Below are positions 1-5,430 of a stretch of 6,126 nucleotides of DNA, in pieces. How positions within the stretch are numbered: the first letter of the stretch is position 1; the number at the start of each line of letters is the position of its first letter. The translations under genes were made by a program, and so were the position numbers. Below the pieces are notes generated by a model. It saw only the letters and a list, made by a program, of their open reading frames with translations. It made no database searches and was not told the origin of the DNA. The stretch is from Candidatus Krumholzibacteriia bacterium (GTDB lineage Bacteria > Krumholzibacteriota > Krumholzibacteriia > LZORAL124-64-63): assembly GCA_029935695.1 (NCBI GenBank), contig JAOZJV010000083.1, positions 3,881 to 10,006 of the forward strand, given 5' to 3'.

Positions 1-725
1 TCGAGGGCGGCAAGAAGAAGAAGAAGAAGAAACGCAAGGGCAAGGGTGACACCACCGCCGAGGCCGCGGAACCCGACACCGCCGACGTGCGGGTCATCTT
101 CGTGGTCGGCGTCAACGGCACCGGCAAGACGACCAGCATCGCCAAGCTGGCCCACCTCTTTAAAAATGAAGGCAAGACAGTGTTGCTGGCCGCGGGCGAT
201 ACCTTCCGTGCTGCCGCCGTGGAGCAGCTGGAAGTATGGGCCCGGCGTGTGGGTGTCGACTGTGTGCGTCAGGGAACCGGAGCCGATCCCGCTGCGGTGG
301 TTTTTGATGCCCTGAGCGCGGCAGAAAGCCGTGGCATTGACATCGTGCTGGTGGACACCGCCGGCCGTCTGCACACCAAAACCAATCTGATGGATGAGCT
401 GGGCAAAGTGGCCCGGGTTATCCGCCGCAAAACCGGACGGGATCCTGAAACCCTGCTGGTGGTCGATGGCACCACCGGGCAGAACGGATTATCCCAGGCC
501 CGGTCTTTTGCTGAAACCATCCCCATTCAGGGTTTGATTCTGACCAAACTGGACGGCACCAGCAAGGGTGGCATCGTGGTGGCCATTGCCGAGCACCTGG
601 GCCTGCCTGTTGAGTATGTGGGTATGGGCGAAACCGTTGATGATCTGGATGTGTTCGATGCTGAAAATTTTGTAACCGCTCTTTTTGCCGAATGGAAAAG
701 TGGCGAGGAGCCTGAGGAAGGGTAG
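1..725 (+). CDS. ftsY: Signal recognition particle receptor FtsY, GTPase (NG) domain, 5' truncated
   Basis: FtsY is the membrane-associated SRP receptor. It docks with the Ffh-SRP-ribosome complex and, through paired GTP hydrolysis, hands nascent membrane proteins to the Sec translocon. The reading frame is open from base 3 to the TAG at 723-725 (240 codons visible), so the start and the A and N domains lie to the left. Visible G-domain motifs in order are the P-loop GVNGTGKTT (from about 108), DTFRAAAVEQL, DTAGR (354-368), the guanine-specificity TKLD (543-554) and the C-terminal VGMGETVDDLDVF closing motif. The DTFRAAAVEQL and closing motifs fit FtsY better than Ffh, and the protein stops soon after the G domain with no M domain. 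The first codons encode seven lysines in a row, then RKGKG, about 25 residues before the P-loop. That is an unusual linker between the N and G domains. A GTG at 87 is only an internal valine codon. Confidence 0.96.
   Translation, partial: EGGKKKKKKKRKGKGDTTAEAAEPDTADVRVIFVVGVNGTGKTTSIAKLAHLFKNEGKTVLLAAGDTFRAAAVEQLEVWARRVGVDCVRQGTGADPAAVVFDALSAAESRGIDIVLVDTAGRLHTKTNLMDELGKVARVIRRKTGRDPETLLVVDGTTGQNGLSQARSFAETIPIQGLILTKLDGTSKGGIVVAIAEHLGLPVEYVGMGETVDDLDVFDAENFVTALFAEWKSGEEPEEG
12..32 (+). repeat. AAG trinucleotide run encoding seven lysines
   Basis: Six consecutive AAG codons and one AAA encode Lys7 inside ftsY, followed by CGC AAG GGC AAG (RKGK). As a short tandem trinucleotide tract it could vary in copy number between strains while staying in frame. 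Confidence 0.85.
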
Positions 726-736
726 TGTGAGGAGCA

Positions 737-2044
737 GTGCGCAGGAGGCGTGGCAGAAAAAAGTTCAACAACCGTCGGGTTGATGTTCTGCTTGATCAGG
801 TCAAAAAAGGGCCGGAGAAGAGCACGGACCAGCAGCCCGAACGGCGGTGGCATGCCAGCCGCACCCTGAGCATTCGGCGGGATCGGGAGCTTTTTGAAGG
901 TCTGGTTACCCTGGATTTCGACTTCCTCATGTCCCAGAACTTTACCGTCGCCACCCGCAATCTGGCCGACCTGCTGCCCCAGTCGGTGGTGGGCCGGGCC
1001 ACCAACGGTCACGGCTATTTCACTGATGACTTTGGCACTCCACTCTGTTTTCCCGAGGCCACATTCGAGCGCATCCTTTCGGTGTTGGAGATGTCCGATC
1101 CCAACCTCAAGCCCCAGGCTGTTCGTCAGCGCCGGGGTGAAATGCTGCAAAAATTCTGCGATTACATCCTGAAGCACATTGATGATGATGAGCTCGACCT
1201 GAGTCCCGAGGGCCAGCCTTTTTTCGGCATTGAATTTCTGGCAGGTTTGAAAGCCAACACCAGGGAATTTTTGACGGGCATGGTGCTTGCCGGCTTCATG
1301 GACGACTGGTCCTACCGGGCCAACACCATGCGGCACCACAGAAAGACCTTTGCCGGGATGCCGTTTCATATGGGCGGCGGTGACATCCTCATTGTGGATG
1401 CGGCCAATTTGGAAATGGTGGGCCTGGGCGACACCGGTGCGTCGGTTTTCACAGATCAGGAAATGCGCACTCTTCAGGACATCGGGGTCATTTGCCGCAA
1501 CCGTCATGGCGATTATGCTTTCCCTGAATATGATCAGGCCTACTTCCGCCGCCAAATGGGTGACGGGGTGTGCGACGACATGGCCATTATCTACATCGGT
1601 GCCAAGTTCGGGTATGCCGCCATGCTGGGCGCTTTTGTGATGGACGCCATCGACACCTACGACAAATACCTGTTGCAAATGACCTGGGGCGGGTTCGACA
1701 CCTACCTGGCGGGACGTATCCAGAAACATTTTCTGAACACTGAAGATGAACCCCTGGTGTGGGATGATGCCATTTTCGATCTTATCCACTTTGCGGCCAA
1801 GCGCAACGATCCCATCATCAATCTGAGCAGCTCGCACCGGCGCCTGGTTCAGCAGGAGAAGGGCGCCAACGTGGCCACCGTGCTCAATCACTGGAATTTT
1901 GTGCAGGGCAAACCGGTGTTTGATATCAAACTGGGTTTTGCCCGTGTGCCGGGCCGGGAGTTTTATCAGTCGGCCTGGAAGCGGCTGAAAATAGCTGGGC
2001 TGGCTGTGTCTGAGCCCACCTTTATCAAAACGAGGGAAAAATGA
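737..2044 (+). CDS. Conserved-looking hypothetical protein, 435 aa, downstream of ftsY
   Basis: I do not recognise this protein. It starts at GTG 737. An in-frame TGA at 728-730 excludes any earlier start, and no other ATG, GTG or TTG occurs in frame nearby. GAGGAG (729-734) precedes it with a short two-base gap. The N terminus is very basic (MRRRRGRKK, residues 1-9), with no signal peptide and no convincing membrane helix. The most hydrophobic stretch, about residues 282-305, is interrupted by a lysine. The body is soluble-looking, with acidic patches (DDDELD, about 149-154), a His/Arg-rich patch at 199-202, HMGGGD (211-216) and DDMAIIYIG (280-288). Cysteines at 104, 141, 253 and 279 form no recognisable metal motif. 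It lies 11 bases after ftsY, and its stop overlaps the start of the next gene, so co-transcription is likely. A cytoplasmic location is inferred. The function is unknown. Confidence 0.85.
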   Translation: MRRRRGRKKFNNRRVDVLLDQVKKGPEKSTDQQPERRWHASRTLSIRRDRELFEGLVTLDFDFLMSQNFTVATRNLADLLPQSVVGRATNGHGYFTDDFGTPLCFPEATFERILSVLEMSDPNLKPQAVRQRRGEMLQKFCDYILKHIDDDELDLSPEGQPFFGIEFLAGLKANTREFLTGMVLAGFMDDWSYRANTMRHHRKTFAGMPFHMGGGDILIVDAANLEMVGLGDTGASVFTDQEMRTLQDIGVICRNRHGDYAFPEYDQAYFRRQMGDGVCDDMAIIYIGAKFGYAAMLGAFVMDAIDTYDKYLLQMTWGGFDTYLAGRIQKHFLNTEDEPLVWDDAIFDLIHFAAKRNDPIINLSSSHRRLVQQEKGANVATVLNHWNFVQGKPVFDIKLGFARVPGREFYQSAWKRLKIAGLAVSEPTFIKTREK

Positions 2045-2667
2045 CAGCTGTGAAGATGATGTTGCTGGCGCTTGTGGTTTTGATGATGGGGTGTGGTGGT
2101 AATTCTGCTGATCTCAGCGCGCCTTTGGAAGGTGTGTGGCTTTCTGCCATTGAAACCGGTGGATACCAGGGATATCAATTCGATGCCGATGGGCAGGTTT
2201 ATTTCCTGAACATGATGACCATGACGGGTGACCGCTGGGAACGCACCGGTGATGGTGGCCTGGATATTTCTTCCCACACTGATCGTTATCCTCAGCCCGA
2301 GACGGATCAGTATTTGATCAGGGAGTTGAGTGCGGAAAATCTGTTGCTCGTTCCTTCAGACAATGCCAATGCCCCGGGCGATTTGTACCACCGGTTTTCT
2401 CCCCAGAGCCTTGCCGATAGAATGGTGGGCCGCTGGTCAAATTCTCCTGAGACGTTTTTTGACATCACGCCGGCGGGCCAGTGGTATCGCGTGGTCTTCA
2501 AGTGGTCCGGTGGAATTCAGACGTTGAGCGGGGAGGCCACTGCCGAAGGAATGGACGCCACTGCCGATGGTAAGACTCTGCACCTGACATTGTCTGCCGA
2601 TGCTGACGGCCAAGAGCTTTGCCTGAATATTGACGGGCGGGTTTTTTCCTGTCGTTCGGGAATCTAG
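2041..2667 (+). CDS. Predicted lipoprotein with two lipocalin-like halves, 208 aa
   Basis: The ATG overlaps the stop of the preceding gene (ATGA at 2041-2044) and has GAGGG at 2032-2036, so translational coupling is likely. The N terminus has one lysine, a hydrophobic core (residues 6-16) and the lipobox-like MMGC ending at Cys18. Met at -3 is less usual than Leu but tolerated. The mature protein appears built of two similar beta-rich units. Each opens with a Gly-x-Trp motif (G31-V-W33 and G130-R-W132) followed by an aromatic strand and a D/P-x-G-Q turn (DADGQVYF, 48-55; TPAGQWY, 143-149). The first half also has MTGDRWE and TDRYPQPE (80-87). This resembles small lipocalin-like or META-like lipoprotein folds, but that is inference from pattern. 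Cys194 and Cys204 could form a disulfide outside the cytoplasm. An envelope location is likely; no ligand or function can be assigned. Confidence 0.82.
   Translation: MTAVKMMLLALVVLMMGCGGNSADLSAPLEGVWLSAIETGGYQGYQFDADGQVYFLNMMTMTGDRWERTGDGGLDISSHTDRYPQPETDQYLIRELSAENLLLVPSDNANAPGDLYHRFSPQSLADRMVGRWSNSPETFFDITPAGQWYRVVFKWSGGIQTLSGEATAEGMDATADGKTLHLTLSADADGQELCLNIDGRVFSCRSGI
2618..2647 (+). terminator. Possible intrinsic terminator inside the 3' end of the lipoprotein gene
   Basis: TTTGCCTG (2618-2625) can pair with CGGGCGGG (2634-2641) around an eight-base loop, and six T follow directly (2642-2647). Only four pairs are Watson-Crick; the other four are G-T, so the stem is weak. It lies 18 bases before the stop codon. 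With only two bases between the convergent stops, a terminator for this operon would have to lie within a coding region. Confidence 0.3.
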
Positions 2668-2669
2668 CT

Positions 2670-3098
2670 TCACTTCGCCTTTTCAAGAAGCACCAGCAAA
2701 GAGCTCCATTGCTCATCTGTGAGAATCCCCTTCAGGGTGTTCAGCGAGTCGATGTGTGTGTCGATCAACTTCCTTTTCAAGACTGCCAACTGGTCAATTT
2801 CATCGGCAAGCTCCTGTTTGGTTTTGCCTTCGACCATGATTTTATGGACCAACCGATTTTCAGATTCTTCGGCTTCAATCATCATGGGCAACATGCGCGG
2901 GGGAAAGTACCCCACAACATCTGTTTTGATGCGGTTCATCTGTTCCTCTGAAATTTTGAGCTGCTCCTGATTGGCCGTCACCACTTTGACGGGATGGGGC
3001 AGGGGAACCAATTCCTGCACGTCGCTTTCCTGGCCGGCGAGGGCAGGGGCGCAAGACAGAGTGAGAACAAACAGGACGATTAACGTATTCAGTCGCAT
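2670..3098 (-). CDS. Spy/CpxP-like periplasmic LTxxQ protein, 142 aa
   Basis: The product starts with a typical Sec signal peptide: MRLNT, a hydrophobic core, and an ALA cleavage site after residue 21. The mature protein is about 121 residues and mostly helical and charged. Two LTxxQ-like motifs stand at each end of the helical part: LKISEEQMNRI (47-57) and LTDEQWSSLL (126-135). This pattern, with the size and export signal, fits the Spy/CpxP/zinc-resistance-associated superfamily of periplasmic chaperones and metal or envelope-stress sensors. Which subtype it is cannot be told. No His/Cys-rich metal site is evident. The ATG at 3096-3098 has AGGAG seven bases upstream (3106-3110), which supports this start. 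The gene is convergent with the lipoprotein gene (two bases between stops) and divergent from the riboflavin operon, so it probably has its own promoter between about 3110 and 3200. Confidence 0.8.
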   Translation of the reverse strand: MRLNTLIVLFVLTLSCAPALAGQESDVQELVPLPHPVKVVTANQEQLKISEEQMNRIKTDVVGYFPPRMLPMMIEAEESENRLVHKIMVEGKTKQELADEIDQLAVLKRKLIDTHIDSLNTLKGILTDEQWSSLLVLLEKAK

Positions 3099-3219
3099 GG
3101 TCTTCTCCTGGAAATATGACGGCCCGGAGGGGTTGAATATTCTGGACCCAAAATAGCATGAAATTGCTTCAGCTCATAGTCTGGAACCGTGATTGATAGG
3201 GTTTGGCTGCAAAAGTAAC

Positions 3220-3248
3220 TTGACGCTCAAGAATCACTGATCTAGCTT
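3220..3248 (+). promoter_or_regulatory. Possible sigma-70-type promoter of the riboflavin operon
   Basis: TTGACG (3220-3225) is a good -35 match. With a 17-base spacer, TAGCTT (3243-3248) falls at the -10 position, but it matches TATAAT at only three of six places. A start near 3255 would put the hairpin at 3266-3290 and the FMN aptamer in the leader. The rest of 3099-3219 shows no other clear site. It holds an 8-base palindrome (GAATATTC, 3135-3142) that I cannot assign. Confidence 0.3.
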
Positions 3249-3265
3249 TTCCATACAAACCAAAA

Positions 3266-3290
3266 CGCTCCGGCCCAGATGCCAGGAGCG
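3266..3290 (+). other. Hairpin immediately upstream of the FMN aptamer
   Basis: CGCTCC (3266-3271) pairs perfectly with GGAGCG (3285-3290), and GGC (3272-3274) pairs with GCC (3281-3283) above a single bulged A (3284). The loop is CCAGAT. No T tract follows on the + strand, so it is not a + strand terminator. Read on the - strand, the stem is followed by TTTT. It could protect the 5' end of the rib leader, or end antisense transcription entering from the rib side. Confidence 0.5.
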
Positions 3291-3296
3291 AAACCT

Positions 3297-3423
<127 letters not shown>

Positions 3424-3519
3424 GCGGTCTTCTGTGGTGCATTGTTTGACAGGGGAAATCCCTCTGTTTCGGGTGCCCGCCGCCTGCCTTTTTCTATAGC
3501 TCCCCGTGTGTGAAAAACT
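3424..3519 (+). promoter_or_regulatory. Riboswitch expression platform and ribD leader
   Basis: This stretch should carry the switching structure. A seven-pair hairpin can form between ACAGGGG (3449-3455) and CCTCTGT (3461-3467), with one G-T pair. Further on, CCCGCCGCCTGCC (3476-3488) runs into TTTTT (3489-3493). Its CCGCC (3480-3484) can pair with GGCGG at 3423-3427, which touches the last base of P1. This looks more like transcription termination control than masking of a ribosome site, because no SD is visible before ATG 3520. I could not derive a single convincing terminator fold by eye. Confidence 0.45.
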
Positions 3520-4719
3520 ATGGATAATACGGAATCCTTCCATGATTTCAGTGATGACTGTCAGCAGTCTTTTAGCAGCGATGCGTCCAGCATGGATTGC
3601 TGCTTCATGTCTGCAGCCTTGTCTCAGGCCCAACGTGTGGAAAATCGTACCTGGCCCAATCCGCCCGTGGGGGCGGTGGTGGTCAAGGATGGTGTCATTG
3701 TAGGCAAAGGTGCCCATTTGGGGCCAGGCCATCCCCATGCCGAACCTGTGGCACTGGCTGACGCGGGGGATCAGGCCCGCGGCAGCACGCTTTATGTCAC
3801 CCTGGAGCCTTGCAACCACACCGGCCGCACCCCTCCCTGCACCCAGTCGGTGCTGGAAAGTGGCGTGGCCCGGGTGGTCATTGGTGTGCGCGATCCGAAC
3901 CCCACGGTTGCCGGAGGTGGAGCTCGTTATTTGCGGGAACGGGGCCTGGATGTGGAAATCGGCGTATTGCCCGAATCCTGCCTTGAATTGATCTGGCCTT
4001 TTGTGGCCACCGATAATTTCACCCGGGTTTATGTGGAACTCAAAACTGCCACCAGTCTGGATGGCCGTTTTGCTCCGGGACCGGAATTGCGCCAGGATGG
4101 AAAACCTTTTTATCTGACCGGCGAAGCCTCCCGCTGCGATGTGCACCGCCGCCGCCGCCGGGTGGATCTGGTTTTGGTTGGCGAAGGCACCGTTGCCGCA
4201 GACCAACCCAGGCTTGATGGCCGTCTTGCTGCCGGAGATCACGATGTGCCCCAGGTGGATCCCCTGCCGGGCTACGTGGACACGGATTTGAGCTGGCAGG
4301 ACGGATTTGCACGGGATCGTTATCTGGTTTTCGCGGGGGAGAGTGCCCGCCACGGCAAAAATCGTCTGCAGGTGGAAAAGGACGGAGGAGAGATCCTCTT
4401 CTGCCGTGAAAACAACGGGCATGTGGATCCGAAAAGCCTGCTGGAAATGGCAGCCACCCGGGACCTGCTGACGATCATGGTGGAAGGCGGCCCCCGCCTG
4501 GCCGGTTCCATGCTGTTTGCCGGCCTGGTGGATCGCTGGGTCAACTACATGGCGCCTGTGATATTGGGCCGTGGTGTGACCTGGCCCAATGACTTCGCGG
4601 GTCCCAATTTGCCGGATCGCGGCTTCAGTCTGACCCGCCTGGATCAGCTGGAAAAAGATCTTCTGTTCATCCACGACCGTAAAAATTTCTCGGCCACTTT
4701 GGCCCGAGTGACCCTTTAG
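3520..4719 (+). CDS. ribD: Bifunctional riboflavin biosynthesis protein RibD (pyrimidine deaminase / uracil reductase)
   Basis: RibD deaminates 2,5-diamino-6-ribosylamino-4(3H)-pyrimidinone 5'-phosphate and then reduces the ribose side chain with NADPH. The N-terminal deaminase domain carries the zinc motifs HAE (residues 73-75) and PCNHTGRTPPC (97-107, zinc ligands H73, C98, C107, proton shuttle E75), plus PNPPVGAVVV (46-55). The C-terminal reductase domain shows SLDG (179-182), TGEASRCDVHRRR (200-212), TVAADQPRLDGR (224-235) and EGGPRLAGS (322-330). The reductase half is divergent: a stretch around 236-267 is long, and the usual V-x-L-D strand reads YLVFAGE (268-274). An in-frame TGA at 3511 limits the start. 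ATG 3520 gives 399 residues, while ATG 3592 gives 375 and a beginning (MDCCFMSAAL) that aligns better with MDEYYMARAL-type RibD starts. Neither has an SD. It is the first gene after the FMN riboswitch. Confidence 0.95.
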   Translation: MDNTESFHDFSDDCQQSFSSDASSMDCCFMSAALSQAQRVENRTWPNPPVGAVVVKDGVIVGKGAHLGPGHPHAEPVALADAGDQARGSTLYVTLEPCNHTGRTPPCTQSVLESGVARVVIGVRDPNPTVAGGGARYLRERGLDVEIGVLPESCLELIWPFVATDNFTRVYVELKTATSLDGRFAPGPELRQDGKPFYLTGEASRCDVHRRRRRVDLVLVGEGTVAADQPRLDGRLAAGDHDVPQVDPLPGYVDTDLSWQDGFARDRYLVFAGESARHGKNRLQVEKDGGEILFCRENNGHVDPKSLLEMAATRDLLTIMVEGGPRLAGSMLFAGLVDRWVNYMAPVILGRGVTWPNDFAGPNLPDRGFSLTRLDQLEKDLLFIHDRKNFSATLARVTL

Positions 4720-4728
4720 GAGCGCGGC

Positions 4729-5430
4729 ATGTTCACCGGACTGGTCAGGGAAATTGGCAGAATCAGGGCGCTGGCACCCAGTCGTGGTGTGGTGCGCCTG
4801 GATATTGATGCGCCAAAGCTGGCCTCCTCTGCAAAGCTGGGCGACAGCGTTGCCGTCAATGGTATTTGCCTGACGGTCACCGCGGTCAAAGGTCGCGTTT
4901 TCAGTGTGGAGGCCGCCACCGAGACCAGGCGTCTGACGACTTTTGAAAGCTGGCGGCGCGGCGCCATGGTGCATCTGGAACCCGCATTGCGCGCTGGCGA
5001 TCCTCTTGATGGTCACCTGGTCCAGGGTCATGTGGATGGTGTGGGCCGCATCCTGTCGGTGAAAAAATCCGGTGGCAGCCTGCTGATGACCATAGGCCTG
5101 GGCGCTTCCATGGCCCGCTTTCTCACTCCCAAAGGCTCGGTGGCTGTGGATGGCGTCAGTCTCACGGTGGATGAAGGTCCTTTCACCGATCGGTTCACCG
5201 TCAATCTCATCCCGCACACTCTTCAGGAAACCACCTTTAAAGCGGCCCGCACTGGCCGGCAGGTGAATCTGGAGATGGATGTGCTGGTCAAAGCCGCCCG
5301 CACGGGCAGCGGCTGGCCTGGAATTGAAGAAAAAAATCAAACACCGGTGGCAAGCAAACCTGCCGGTTTAACCCTGGAACGCCTCCTGGCCAAGGGCTTC
5401 GGCCGCTTGGGCTCGAAAGGACGCTCATGA
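4729..5430 (+). CDS. ribE: Riboflavin synthase, alpha chain
   Basis: This enzyme dismutates two 6,7-dimethyl-8-ribityllumazine molecules into riboflavin and a pyrimidine that is recycled; family members act as homotrimers in the cytoplasm. Two lumazine-binding barrels are seen. The N barrel has MFTGLV at the start, GDSVAVNGICLTV (38-50, including the conserved Cys47) and GHLVQGHVDG (95-104). The C barrel has KGSVAVDGVSLTV (135-147) and NLIPHTLQETT (159-169). The ATG is preceded by TAGGAG (4717-4722), which contains the ribD stop, so the two genes are nine bases apart and tightly linked. At 233 residues it is somewhat longer than the usual 200-220. The region after VNLEMDVLVK (180-188) lacks the common KYxERL continuation. 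It has a Gly/Pro/Lys-rich linker, then GLTLERLLAKGF (213-224), similar to the LTxExLxxxGF tail of many homologues, then GRLGSKGRS. Confidence 0.96.
   Translation: MFTGLVREIGRIRALAPSRGVVRLDIDAPKLASSAKLGDSVAVNGICLTVTAVKGRVFSVEAATETRRLTTFESWRRGAMVHLEPALRAGDPLDGHLVQGHVDGVGRILSVKKSGGSLLMTIGLGASMARFLTPKGSVAVDGVSLTVDEGPFTDRFTVNLIPHTLQETTFKAARTGRQVNLEMDVLVKAARTGSGWPGIEEKNQTPVASKPAGLTLERLLAKGFGRLGSKGRS

Noticed and set aside
46..315. A short + strand frame rich in Pro, Ser and Arg overlapping ftsY
   Set aside because: It is an out-of-frame shadow of the FtsY P-loop region.
527..1891. A 454-codon open frame on the - strand opposite the unknown gene and the end of ftsY
   Set aside because: It runs into the FtsY G domain on the other strand and has no ribosome site I trust. 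The + strand frame has tight operon spacing, an SD and a normal protein-like composition, so that strand was chosen.
2667..2691. GCTTC/GAAGC inverted repeat at the convergent stops
   Set aside because: It is only five pairs around a 15-base loop with no T tract on the correct side, too weak to call a terminator.
3135..3142. Palindrome GAATATTC between the Spy-like gene and the rib operon
   Set aside because: An 8-base palindrome alone is likely by chance. No second copy or adjoining operator structure was seen.
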